Source: Dryomyza anilis (lineage: Eukaryota; Arthropoda; Insecta; Diptera; Dryomyzidae). Taken from it: DNA of 64,000 nt. Both the position numbers and the translations under genes were made by a program. The stretch is from the NCBI GenBank assembly GCA_951804985.1, contig OX638135.1:69671333-69735332 (forward strand), read 5' to 3'. Below are positions 1-11,560 of this stretch, in pieces (the first letter of the stretch is position 1; each line of letters opens with the position of its first letter). The notes under the pieces were generated by a model, which was not told the origin of the DNA, made no database searches, and was given only the letters and a program-made list of their open reading frames with translations.

Positions 1-597
1 ATAATCGGCAAAGGTCCTTTTCAAATTCCGATTGGGTTGGCTTTGCAAATGTGGGTCTTGCATCTGTATTATGTGTGGGTTCAAATGCGCAATGGGTCCG
101 TAGGTTTATTACATAGTCATTTATAGACTTTGCAGGTTCCTAATGGAACTACCTGATTCTAATTTAATTGCGTGCAAATTGAAAATGGTCTTTAATTACG
201 CATTAATTTGCATCCGTTTATTCTCATATTGACCATGCTAATGGGAATCCATCATTAGTGAGCGGAGCATTTTTTACAATATACAAGAATATAAGAAATT
301 TTTATCGGTTGCTTTGGGGTCTCCATTATTTCTTAAAGGGAAGAAATACAGAGTATATACTCACTGTATCCTTTAGAATATTTATTCTTGAGCTTATTTT
401 GATCCACATCAGGACTGTCTGGTTCACTTCGTACAGAATGATACGAAGTTTGGAAATTATCATACAGAAAAGTAAGCTGATTCCGATGAAAATCTAAGGC
501 ATGAGGTACTAAATTTTGGGTAAGGTCTCGCAAATAGGTTGCTCAAATTCAATAATATCGTTTCCGAATTTAACAAATGCTGTCAGAGCCGCCATCT
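1..597 (-). pseudogene. BEL/Pao Gag relic A (minus strand, cut by window edge)
   Basis: Reading minus from 597, an ATG opens a frame (MAALTAF..., GNDIIEFEQ) that matches the Gag start at 4851 on the plus strand. A one-base shift near 520 moves the homology into the next frame, where residues such as NFQTSY, RSEPDSPDVD and CISSL align with the plus-strand copy (533 down to 333). Below 260 the alignment jumps to the Gag zinc-knuckle linker; the same jump occurs in relic C at 32.2-32.7 kb. This is the N-terminal capsid-like DUF1759-type region of a BEL/Pao Gag. It is frameshifted and truncated. GGGTC, the complement of the family's GACCC signature, recurs here. Confidence 0.75.
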
Positions 598-1911
598 CTT
601 TTATTGTTTTGAATTACTGAAATAATTTAAAAACCTTGAGAAAATCTCAAACAATTCTCTAATAAATGTTGGGTCTGGATGGCTTAATTAAAAAAAAATC
701 TTTTTAAATTAACAACGGTTTGCAATGCTTTTACAGAAAATAAATTTGAAAAATTCACAAACAATGTATAAATAAATTTTATGTTTGGTTCAATGTGATT
801 AATCTTCAAAAAATATTTCGGATCATCACGGTCGTATTTATTTTTTTCAGAAAAAATCTGAAAAAAAATTTAAAATTTTAATAAAAATAAATAGAATTAT
901 TTTTAGGTGTGTTTGGGTTAACAGCAATTATTATTACCAACGAAACGTACTTAGTTAGTTTTTTTTTTAATAAAATTTCAAAAAATTTTAAAAATTTTGT
1001 CTTTGGGTCACAATTGGTTACCTTTAAAATTTTATTTAATGGTAAACCGGATGGCAAATAAATTTTTTTAGCGCAGCTTTTTGAGTCGGAATTTGCTAAA
1101 AATCAAAAATATTTTTTATAAAAATTCGATTAAAGAACTAATTTTGTAAAAAAAAATTTTAAACTTTATTTAAAAAAAATCAATTAATTGATTTTGGGTC
1201 GCTATGGGTTCAGCTTTGAAAAATATTTTTGATTAAAAACGGTAATTTTTTATAATAATTTTTTAAAAAAATATCAATAAAAATGTTTTTTTTTGTTGTC
1301 AAAAATCTTGAATGTGGGGTAAAAAGGTTCAATATTGCTTTATAGGCAATTTCCAAAATATATGGGATAATGTTTTGGTTCCCACGCGTAATTTATAAAA
1401 TCTCAAGAAAACACTTTTTTAGTGCACAGTGTGGCAACCCTATATACACTTGACAGCAGCGCTGTTTTATGTGAATGTATTAGTGTTTATTTGTTTTATG
1501 AGCAAATAAAACAAATAAAAACAAACGAGTGCAGCAGCCAGTTGCTTGCTGCAAACAGTTAAAACATGAAATTTGGTATACTTATCAAGCAAAATATATT
1601 ACAAATTTATAATAATTACAATTACAATAAACTGTGATTTGCAACAAAAAACACTTCGTCAAATTAAATAAATTTAATCACTTTTTTTGTTTTTGTATGT
1701 GGGTGTTGAGTGTATTTGTTGTAGAAATTCCTCTATCGTCTTCTGGAGAAGTAATCTGCTGAACTCCTTGTTGTTGTGAGTTTGTGTTGATTGTGATTTG
1801 TGTGGTTAATTGTTTATGTTAAATTATTTGTATTTATTGTCGCTGGAGCGATTGTCGCATTTACGGGTTGTTAGGGTTTTGTCGCGTCGACGAGTTGTTG
1901 TAAAACTTTTT
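598..1911 (-). mobile_element. 5' leader and LTR-like part of BEL relic A
   Basis: This AT-rich stretch is the reverse complement, with about 80-90% similarity by eye, of 2850-4850 on the plus strand. Shared landmarks include the 'gtttatttgttttat' block near 1490, the 'ttggttcccacg' block near 1377, and the leader at 1730-1900 with 'gtgttgattgtgattt'. No long ORF is present. Together with 2763-4850 it forms a head-to-head inverted pair. LTR ends could not be fixed with certainty. Confidence 0.6.
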
Positions 1912-1925
1912 ATATTTAAACGAGT

Positions 1926-2341
<416 letters not shown>

Positions 2342-2442
2342 CCGTCCGTCATATCCACACAATCGATTATTTATCGATTACTGCGGCGAACCGATCGACC
2401 GTCGGCTCTGTCAACGTTCGCCACATATAATAGCACTCGTTA

Positions 2443-2748
2443 TAATAATAGTTTGGCGCTACAGTCCTGTACAGAACTTCGGCCGAGCTCTCTCACCATT
2501 TTGAGCTGTGCGTGTTATATTTGTACTCAAAGTGGTGGGACCTACAGTTTATTGCCGAATCCGAACGGCGGGTGAGAGCTTTTCATAGGCAATGTTTTAC
2601 TCTCGTAGGTTTGCCATTTACTGACGAGAGGTAGCGCGGTATAGAAAAATGTTTCTATGAAAAGATGTTGTTAGCCCCAGTCCAGGCTTGAACCGGGGAC
2701 CTTTCGACTCGCAGTCCAACGCACTAACCACTGAGCTACCGCGGCTAC
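2443..2748 (-). mobile_element. tRNA-derived SINE, copy 1
   Basis: On the minus strand the element begins with a tRNA-like head: an A box (TAGCTCAGTGG) and a B box (GGTTCAAGCCT) at normal tRNA spacing, and an anticodon-loop-like CTGCGAG. A body of about 230 bp follows and ends in TAGCGCCAAACTATTATTA. It is flanked by an exact 14-bp target duplication AATAGCACTCGTTA (2429-2442 and 2749-2762), the signature of LINE-mediated insertion. The parent tRNA is uncertain (Arg-like loop). Four more copies lie in this window. Confidence 0.9.
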
Positions 2749-2762
2749 AATAGCACTCGTTA

Positions 2763-4850
2763 CGTTTTCCTAAAACCGAACGCTACGAAAACTTACCCGT
2801 CTCCGCGACATTTAAACTTAAAAGATTTAAAACATATTTATATAGTTGACCCGTCACCGCGACTAATAAACAAACAAACCCAAAAACCCGTCAACGCGCC
2901 ATTCGGTCCCGCGACAATTAAAACAAACTAATAATAAACATTCAACCATCAACACAAACCCAACAACAACAGGAGGAATTCTACACAACAAAGGAATTTC
3001 AACATTACCCAACATCATCAACATTCACAGCAACCACTTGGCATCAAATACTGAAACTTAAGGTAAAATCTTTGCACTTATTATATTGTATTTGCCGCGA
3101 CCCATTCGACCCACAGTAAATTGAAATTGAATATTTCAATCGTGTTTCCCAATCCGCCAATTGCCATTACTACGTTCGCCAGCCGAACATTTGGTCACTT
3201 CGAGCCTTTTAATAAAGGACTACGAAATAGTTTTGGCATGAATTGACCCGCTGAAACAATAAAAATATTTGGCTTTAATTTTAATTTAATTAAAATCGAC
3301 CCGACCCGATAAAAAGTGAAAATTAATAACAAAATAAAACATATGCGGAACGTCAGTGAAATTGTTTTTGCAAAAAATCGTATTTTTTTGCAAACCGACC
3401 CGACCCGAACAAAACGATCGTATTATACGATACGTTTTAAAATAAATATACGTTCACCAAAGTGTTAAATATAATTTAACAAAAGCAATTGATTTTGTTT
3501 ATTTTCACATTTTTGAATTGTTACAATATATTTTATTTAACAAAATCGCCAAATATTTTCGTTTCATTTGTTTCAGCTATCTACTCGCCGCTGCACTCGT
3601 TTGTTTATTTGTTTTATTTGCTCATAAAACAAATAGACATACACACTTATACACTCACAGCAACGAGAGCTGCTGTCAAGTGTGTACAGGGTTGGCACGT
3701 TGTTCACTAAAATAGTATTTTCGTGGTATTTTATAAATTACCCGTGGGAACCAAAAAATTATCCCATATTTTTTGGAAATTGCCTATTGAGCAATATTTA
3801 ACCCGTTTATACCCACATTATATATTATTTTTAACAAATATATTTTAATATATTTTATTTAACAAAATCGCCAAATATTTTCGTTTCATTTGTTTCAGCT
3901 ATCTACTCGCCGCTGCACTCGTTTGTTTATTTGTTTTATTTGCTCATAAAACAAATAGACATACACACTTATACACTCACAGCAACGAGAGCTGCTGTCA
4001 AGTGTGTACAGGGTTGGCACGTTGTTCACTAAAATAGTATTTTCGTGGTATTTTATAAATTACCCGTGGGAACCAAAAAATTATCCCATATTTTTTGGAA
4101 ATTGCCTATTGAGCAATATTTAACCCGTTTATACCCACATTTAAGTTTTTTTTAACCCTTTTAGACCCAAAAAATCATTTTTATTGATATTTAACAATTT
4201 TTTATAGAAAAACTATTATAAAAAATTAGCTGACCCGTTTTTTACCAAAATGCTTAACCCATAGCGACCCAAAATCATATAATTGATTTTTTAAATAAAG
4301 TTCAAGAATTTTGTTTACAAAATTAATTTTCATTTCGAATTTTTATTAAAAATATTTTTGATTTTTAACAAATTGCGACCCAAAATTCTTAACTACGCTA
4401 TAAAATTTTATTTGCTACCCGGTTTACCACTAAATAAAATGGTAAAGTTAACGCATTGTGACCCAAAGATAAAATTTTGAAAATTTGTTCAAATTTTATC
4501 TAAAAAACTAAGTTTTGCAATACGTTTCGTTGGTAATAATAATTGCTGTTAACCCATACGCACCCAAAAATAATTTTACTTATTTTTATAAAAAGTTTTT
4601 AAATTTTTTTAGATATTTTTCTGAAAAAATAAATACGACCCGTGAAAATCCAAAATAATTTTTGAAGATTAATCACATTGACCCACACATAAAATTTACT
4701 TATACATTTTTTGTGAATTTTTTCAAATGTATTTTTTGAAAAAGTATTGCGACTCGTTATTAATTTAAAAAACATTTTTTAAATTAAGCCATCCAGACTC
4801 AACATTTTATTATTGAAATTTGTGAGAATTTCTGAAGTTATTTAAAAAAG
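2763..4850 (+). mobile_element. BEL/Pao relic B, LTR-like and 5' leader region
   Basis: This is non-coding AT-rich sequence leading into the Gag ATG at 4851. It resembles the reverse complement of 598-1911 and of 32.75-32.9 kb. It carries many GACCC pentamers (for example near 3098, 3108, 3244, 3297, 3302, 3398, 3403, 4165, 4263, 4376) and no GGGTC that I could find. The stretch around 3670-3700 ('acagggttggcac') may be an LTR start. LTR boundaries remain undefined because the region is internally duplicated. Confidence 0.6.
3527..4141 (+). repeat. 293-bp near-perfect direct duplication in BEL leader
   Basis: 3527-3819 is repeated at 3849-4141 (offset 322) with essentially no mismatches that I can see. 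The unit includes the 'tttcgtttcatttgtttcag' block, the 'gagctgctgtcaagtgtg' block and the 'ccgtgggaacc' block. A 29-bp AT spacer separates the copies. This looks like a recent local duplication or an assembly artefact. Confidence 0.9.
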
Positions 4851-7169
4851 ATGGCGGCTCTGACAGCATTTATTCAATTCGGAAACGACATTATTGAATT
4901 TGAGCAAACTATTTGCGAGACCCCTACTAAAGATTTAGTACCTCATGCCTTACAATCGGAAGCAGCTTACTTTTCTGTGTGATAATTTCCAAACTTCGTA
5001 TAATACTATACGAAGTGAACCCGACAGTCCCGATGTGGACCGAAAGAAGCTGAAAGATGAATATACGAAAGGATACAACGCATATATACGCTGTATTTCT
5101 TCCCTTTCAGAAATAATGAAGACCCGAAAACAACCGATTGAAACTCCTAAGGCAAGAGAAGAAACGACCCCAATTCAATTTGCACCTTTTATTCATTTAC
5201 CCCCGTGTGACACGGATAATTTTGATGGTGACTACGTCACCTGGCCCACTTTTAGAGATAAGTTTTCTGCTCTCTACATCAACAACGCCAGATTAAGCAA
5301 TGTGGAAAAACTTTTATACTGACATGATAGTTTTATACTGGCATGGAGTAATCTCGTTGAACAAAACGAGAATAAAAGAATGCAAGTAAATGCTCAACTC
5401 AAGACCCTATTGAATTTGCCACCAGTTTTGTCTGAGTCCGGTAGCTCTATTAAAAAGTTACAACGGACCATCAAGAACTGTGCGACGACCCTGCAAATGT
5501 TGGATATAGACACAGATAACTGGAGTCCAATTCTAGTTTATCTGTGCTCGACCCGTCTCCCCAAAAACACGCTAGAGATATTTGAAAGATCTCTAGCAGA
5601 TAGTTCAGAAATTCCTGAATGGAGAATTTTGGACGAGTTTTTACCCAAACATACAAGATTTTAACCCTTTTAGACCCAAAAAATCATTTTTATTGATATT
5701 TAACAATTTTTTATAGAAAAACTATTATAAAAAATTAGCTGACCCGTTTTTTACCAAAATGCTTAACCCATAGCGACCCAAAATCATATAATTGATTTTT
5801 TAAATAAAGTTCAAGAATTTTGTTTACAAAATTACTTTTCATTTCGAATTTTTATTAAAAATATTTTTGATTTTTAACAAATTGCGACCCAAAATTCTTA
5901 ACTACGCTATAAAATTTTATTTGCTACCCGGTTTACCACTAAATAAAATGGTAAAGTTAACGCATTGTGACCCAAAGATAAAATTTTGAAAATTTGTTCA
6001 AATTTTATCTAAAAAAACTAAGTTTTGCAATACGTTTCGTTGGTAATAATAATTGCTGTTAACCCATACGCACCCAAAAATAATTTTACTTATTTTTATA
6101 AAAAGTTTTTAAATTTTTTTAGATATTTTTCTGAAAAAATAAATACGACCCGTGAAAATCCAAAATAATTTTTGAAGATTAATCACATTGACCCACACAT
6201 AAAATTTACTTATACTTTTTTTGTGAATTTTTTCAAATGTATTTTTTGAAAAAGTATTGCGACTCGTTATTAATTTAAAAAACATTTTTTAAATTAAGCC
6301 ATCCAGACTCAACATTTTATTATTGAAATTTGTGAGAATTTCTGAAGTTATTTAAAAAAGATGGCGGCTCTGACAGCATTTATTCAATTCGGAAACGACA
6401 TTATTGAATTTGAGCAAACTATTTGCGAGACCCCTACTAAAGATTTAGTACCTCATGCCTTACAATCGGAAGCAGCTTACTTTTCTGTGTGATAATTTCC
6501 AAACTTCGTATAATACTATACGAAGTGAACCCGACAGTCCCGATGTGGACCGAAAGAAGCTGAAAGATGAATATACGAAAGGATACAACGCATATATACG
6601 CTGTATTTCTTCCCTTTCAGAAATAATGGAGACCCGAAAACAACCGATTGAAACTCCTAAGGCAAGAGAAGAAACGACCCCAATTCAATTTGCACCTTTT
6701 ATTCATTTACCCCCGTGTGACACGGATAATTTTGATGGTGACTACGTCACCTGGCCCACTTTTAGAGATAAGTTTTCTGCTCTCTACATCAACAACGCCA
6801 GATTAAGCAATGTGGAAAAACTTTTATACTGACATGATAGTTTTATACTGGCATGGAGTAATCTCGTTGAACAAAACGAGAATAAAAGAATGCAAGTAAA
6901 TGCTCAACTCAAGACCCTATTGAATTTGCCACCAGTTTTTTCTGAGTCCGGTAGCTCTATTAAAAAGTTACAACGGACCATCAAGAACTGTGCGACGACC
7001 CTGCAAATGTTGGATATAGACACAGATAACTGGAGTCCAATTCTAGTTTATCTGTGCTCGACCCGTCTCCCCAAAAACACGCTAGAGATATTTGAAAGAT
7101 CTCTAGCAGATAGTTCAGAAATTCCTAAATGGAGAATTTTGGACAAGTTTTTACCCAAACATACAAGAC
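4151..7169 (+). repeat. 1.51-kb tandem duplication of leader plus Gag
   Basis: 4151-5659 and 5660-7169 are two head-to-tail copies differing at only about eight positions (for example atgaag/atggag near 5116 and 6626, one extra A in an A-run near 6012, gacgag/gacaag near 5634 and 7144). The junction joins mid-Gag (acatacaaga) directly to leader sequence (ttttaaccc). Both copies carry the same older frameshift and stop, so the lesions predate the duplication. Confidence 0.95.
4851..5659 (+). pseudogene. BEL/Pao Gag, duplicated copy 1
   Basis: The ATG at 4851 starts MAALTAFIQFGNDII.... A net 5-bp deletion near 4951, relative to relic A, shifts the frame so that homology continues from about 4945 (NFQTSY, RSEPDSPDVD, then PPCDTDNFDGDY and W-x-FRDKF). 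A stop follows at 5320 and a segment is lost. Homology resumes at 5380 with WSPILVYL and FERSLADSSEIP, the conserved C-terminal part of the DUF1759-type BEL/Pao Gag. It is truncated by the tandem-duplication junction at 5660. Confidence 0.85.
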
Positions 7170-7312
7170 CCTTGAATCGGTTGGCGACATTAAGTCTTCG
7201 ACTACGAAGACTAGTCAAGAGACGGTTTCCAGTAATGCTAGACCCAAAACTTGGGGATACAAACGTGTGAATTTTACTCACAAATGTTTTACAAAATCCA
7301 TTTGCATCCAAA
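6361..7312 (+). pseudogene. BEL/Pao Gag, duplicated copy 2
   Basis: This is the same Gag as 4851-5659, with the same early frameshift and the same stop (6830), but here the sequence runs on past the duplication junction. After LPKHTR the frame shifts again near 7150. The +1 frame (FTQTYKTLESVGDIKS, SNARPKTWGYKRV) leads into the zinc-knuckle segment that starts at about 7313. Gag would form the particle and bind genomic RNA. With at least three lesions it is not translatable as one protein. Confidence 0.85.
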
Positions 7313-8560
7313 ATGACAAGACCCAGATTTGTTGAGCCAAGACCCATCCATGCCAAGCCAAAAAAATGGGAAGTTGATGGTGCCATTTGCAGAATTTGCA
7401 ATGGTAAGCACACTCTTCGTGAGTGCCCCAGATTCATATCCATGAAAGTAGAGGATAGACACGATGCTGTGAAAAGATATGAGTGCTGTTTTAATTGTTT
7501 AGCAGTATCTCACAGCATCAGGAACTGTAAGAGCGGATATAAATGTCGCTTTTGTAGCAAAAAGCATCATTCGCTTTTACTTTTAGCATCGCTAGACCCT
7601 AAAGCAGACCCAAAAGACCGCCGAAGCACAAGTGCAGCTGCATCTAAATATGATCAGCCGTCAACTTCACAAGCTTTCACGACCCTTATACAGTCCACTG
7701 ACTCAAGACCCACCCAAGACATCGAAGAGACACGTTTTGCGATGAAGAGCATTCTTCTGGGAACAGCAATGCTGAACATTGAACACGAAGGTGAAATGTT
7801 CCTGGAGCGCGCTCTAATCGACTCTGGATCAGAAGCGACTTTTATCACGGAGCAGTTGAGGAAGCGGATAGGACTTCCAACTAACGCCGTAGTCGCTCAG
7901 GTAACAGGACTCAACCAAACATTTGCAGCAACCCCGTCCAAATCGTGTCCATTGACATTGCGTTCACCGACTAACCCGAATTTCAGAGTCAAAACGCAAG
8001 CACTTGTACTTAAGACCCTCACAAGTGACTTGTCATCATATCAAATCGATCCGTCCCTCTATGGAAATTGAAATGGTATACAGTTGGCTGATAGCCAGAT
8101 TTATAAAACCCGACCCGTGGATATGATCATAGGATATGATCTATACCCACAAATTATACGTAACGGTGTTCAGCACAACATTGTAGAATCTTTTTTGGCG
8201 CAAGAAACTGAATTCGGCTGGATACTTTCTGGGCCAATTCCTGAGTCAAGACCCAAAAATATTGTTACATATTTTAATAAAGTGACCCTCGATACTTTAT
8301 TGACTCGTTTCTGGGAAATTGAAGAAGGACCAAAATCCACGACCCTCTCAAATGCAGATATGAATTGTGAAAACAATTTTATACAGACATTACGCCGAGA
8401 ACCCTCACGCCGATATGTAGTGACCCTGCCATTTAAAGACCCAAATTGCATTGATCTTGGACTATCAAGACATATTGCAATGGCGCAATATTTGAGAAAT
8501 GAAAAGTCCTTACTCAAAAGACCCGCTGTTAAAGCGAATATTTGCAACTTGGTCATATGA
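7313..8560 (+). pseudogene. BEL/Pao zinc knuckles and aspartic protease
   Basis: One reading frame interrupted by a single TGA at 8069. From the Met at 7313: zinc knuckle 1 (C26-x2-C29-x3-H33-x4-C38), knuckle 2 (C59-x2-C62-x4-H67-x4-C72) and a partial third (C78-x2-C81-x3-H). The pepsin-like protease motif ALIDSGSE has its catalytic Asp at 170 (DUF1758/A17-type). After the stop the same frame continues with VDMIIGYDLYP and LAQETEFGWILSGPI, the usual protease-to-RT linker of BEL/Pao Pol. The protease releases Gag and Pol products. GACCC recurs here in mixed codon phases. Confidence 0.9.
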
Positions 8561-9199
8561 CAAAAGTGACTCATTCGCCAGCTAAATCTTGCACAACCAC
8601 CCACTACTATTTACCACATCATGCAGTCATAAAACCAGATCGTGTCACAACAAAGCTGCGTGTTATATTTAATGCATCCAGCAATACTGCCAACGGCAAG
8701 AGCTTAAATGATGTGTTGCATACTGGACCCGTTCTACAACAAGATTTAGTTTTGAAAATTATTAAATGGCGTCCTTTCAAATTTGTCTTTAATGCAGACA
8801 TTGAAAAAATGTATCGTCAAATTTACGTCGACCCTGCACACTCACCCTATCAAAGAATTTTGTTTAGGAAATCCTTAGAAGAACCCATTCAGAATTATGA
8901 GTTGCAAACAGTTAGATTTGGTGTTAACTGTACCCCCTAACCTTGCCATTCGGACCCTACAGCAATTAGCGGAAGACGTACATGAGACCCACCCACAGGT
9001 TTCGTATATTCTACGAAACTGCATGTACGTAGATGATGTTATGGCAGGCACTCATAAGATGAAAAGTGCTGTTAATGCTCGAGATGAGCTAATCGCTGCT
9101 TTAAAATCAGCAGGATTTTCTTTGCGCAAGTGGATTACGAACGCACCCGAAATATTGGAAAATCTGCCACAAGAACAATTGTATCTCTATGAAATGTAA
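8542..9199 (+). pseudogene. BEL/Pao reverse transcriptase, truncated
   Basis: RT palm and fingers are recognisable: LRVIFNASS, LNDVLHTGPVLQQDL, NADIEKMYRQI and RILFR. A one-base slip near 8938 follows (VNCTP then LAIRTLQQLAEDV). The catalytic YVDDV is at about 9026-9040 and FSLRKWITN comes next. Copying stops at 9199; RNase H, integrase and the 3' LTR are missing. A short deletion near 8545 separates it from the upstream frame. Confident family call, non-functional. Confidence 0.9.
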
Positions 9200-9235
9200 T
9201 TGATAAACCTATAGAGATAGAGAGAGTCTTTTTTT

Positions 9236-10412
9236 ATGCTTCATTATACCCTACACCTACACTAAGAAAACGAAAGATGCTTGATAAGTATTAGAACCTT
9301 AAACATCATTGCACTTGCAAATTATTCAAGTAAAATGTTTGACACTTTTTGTGATATTTAGACAATATTAATAGTTTTGCTACAAAACCATTAATATCTG
9401 TGGAATACGTGAATATTTGCAGCAATGCTACCTATTTCTCTAGTAATTGCAGTGATTCTACTACAAATATGACATTTTTCGTGGTGATTGTAGGAAACAT
9501 CTCACAAATAATACAAAATATGTGATGTTTACAAATTATTTAAAATTTTGCTGCAAATTTATTTGTATTTCCAGCATATTGGAATTGTTAAAACGAATAG
9601 TATTTTAGTTGCAGTAACACTCTCATAAACATTATGTTTTCTTAGTGTATATGAGGTACAGGATATATTAAGTTTGTGCAGATATTGTAATGCCCTATAG
9701 GAGGCGTGGCCGGTATGGAAAAGTATATATATTATTGATCAGCATCACTACCCGAGTCGGTTTAGCTATGTCCGTCTGTCTTGCTGTCCGTATACGAGGA
9801 AAATTGAGAAATACTTGTCAGAATGTGATGACATTTGGTCACAATATGTTTTAACCAAAAGTAGGAACTGGGTTTGGAAATGAGCCAAATTGGTCAATGG
9901 ACATGCCCACCTCCCATACAAGACACATTTATATAACTCGTTAGGAATCAATAACTCGAAAACTATTCATTTAAAACGTATTGTTAGAATTTACCTAAAA
10001 ATATGTGGTCCAAAAATGGACGTGATCCACCGACATTTTTTTTACATTATTTACCGGGTTGTCATAGTGAAAATTTTATTAAAATCAAATCTATGAAATA
10101 TTTGCCTAACAAAATTTTAAATATAGGCGTGGTTCGCTCACTTTTATTTTATAATTTTTTTATGTTATTTTATACTTTTATACTATTTTTTCAAATTATA
10201 GGGATATAAGACTGATTTGTGAATAATATTTTGAGCGTGATGGGGTTCAGCACAATTAAGAACTTTATAATTAAGGTATACAATTAAATATCCCACATTA
10301 ATATCCCCACCAAAGGTGTAGGGTATTCCATAGTAGGGCCCGACCGAATATGAAAGTCCGAACCATGTGCCTGAACTTACCCATGTGACCTAACATTCCC
10401 TACTCGTTTTAA
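9236..10412 (-). repeat. Dispersed repeat family R, copy with MITE inserted
   Basis: This is an interspersed repeat seen at least six times in the window in both orientations. On the minus strand it would start with a GAGTTGGGAA-like block followed by GTCACATGGG, continue through 'atagtcgg...gaataccctac', and end with the block containing 'cttttccataccgg' and 'aagaatatatatac', plus clustered gacagac motifs and 'gtagggtat'. This copy matches 43,107-43,952 and is split by the MITE at 9260-9647. It is non-coding and presumably non-autonomous; its class is undetermined. Confidence 0.75.
9260..9647. mobile_element. MITE E1 (388 bp, TA target site)
   Basis: Terminal inverted repeats CACTAAGAAAAC (9260) and GTTTTCTTAGTG (to 9647) are flanked by TA on both sides (9258-9259, 9648-9649), as expected for Tc1/mariner-type non-autonomous elements. 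The host repeat without insertion is present at 43,107 (ccctacacctatgaggtac), so the boundaries are well supported; one extra TA remains on the right. There is no coding capacity. A diverged second copy (E2) lies at 45.2-48.3 kb. Confidence 0.9.
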
Positions 10413-11075
10413 ATTGTCTTAAATGACTTATTGATATATAATTTAATATTACTTCAATTGTAATCGAAAAAGTTATTATTGAAAAGTTATTATTTTTTTT
10501 TGTGTAAATTAGCAAGAATTAGAAATTAATTATATATTTTTTCTTATATTGATAACTCTTCATACGCTTTAGAAATATATAGAATTTTTTCCAAAATTAA
10601 GTGAAAAACGTGATATGAAGATTTTTTTTTTAATTTTCATCTGAAAACCGCCATAACTTTTGCGCCCCTTGCAATAAGTGATTCACGCGAACGAAATTAC
10701 ATGCATTAATATCATATTATATTGGTACAAAGCGTAATTAATGTGCCATTAATAGCCCTATTCTGGCACGAGTCACAAAACTCAACTCGGTCACTCGGAA
10801 TTGTCAATGTTAACTTTTGTATGGTGGTTCCTACTGAAATATCCCTTGATGCTAGAAACTTTGATAAGGTTTTGTTTTAAAATTAATAAAGCAATCTTTT
10901 GGAAAATTCTTCTTAACATGAACATATGACCAATGGTCGTTATCTTTGAACTGCGAATTGCATGTCCTTAAAAAAAGTATTTAAAAAAAAAATCGAAATT
11001 TTTGTTGATTTTTTATAAGTGTTGAAGCTAAATTCCAAGATAGTATTTTGAAGCCAGCATCTTAAAAAATCTCCG
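10413..11075. other. Non-coding stretch with a fragment of fold-back family C
   Basis: No gene seen. About 10,848-10,985 ('gatgctagaaac', 'catatgaccaatggtcgtta', 'gcatgtccttaaaa') resembles the centre of the inverted-repeat element at 24,604-25,118. The remainder is AT-rich and unassigned. Confidence 0.5.
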
Positions 11076-11169
11076 CATGAATCCTAGAGTAGCTAAAAAT
11101 CAGAATTCGTTCTTTTTTAATATCTTTATCTTCGAGTTTTTTCGAAATTATCCATCACTTATTCGGCAA

Positions 11170-11372
11170 AAAATGATTGCGTCATATTACATTTCGACAT
11201 TTTTAGTTTTCGACATTTTATTTTTCATCATTTTAGTTTTCAACATTTTTTTTCGATATTTTGGTTTTAGACATTTTTGTTTTCGAAATTTTCAGGTTTC
11301 GGCATTTTAATTTTCTACATTTTTGACTTCGGTATTTTTAGTTTCGATATTTTAAATTTCGAACTATCGTAC
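11170..11372. repeat. Degenerate minisatellite, about 20-22 bp unit
   Basis: Imperfect tandem units of the form TTTCGACATTTTTAGTTTTC repeat roughly ten times and stop just before the TA array. A short related fragment (tttttagtttcgaaatttta) recurs at about 35,285. Open frames here are low-complexity. Confidence 0.7.
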
Positions 11373-11377
11373 CATAC

Positions 11378-11381
<4 letters not shown>

Positions 11382-11444
<63 letters not shown>

Positions 11445-11449
11445 TTTGT

Positions 11450-11485
<36 letters not shown>

Positions 11486-11490
11486 ACAAA

Positions 11491-11550
<60 letters not shown>
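11382..11550. repeat. Palindromic (TA)n array
   Basis: Three TA runs are separated by GAATTTTGTTG (11,441-11,451) and its reverse complement CAACAAAATTC (11,485-11,495). The entire 169 bp is close to a perfect palindrome. Confidence 0.95.
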
Positions 11551-11559
<9 letters not shown>

Positions 11560-11560
<1 letters not shown>

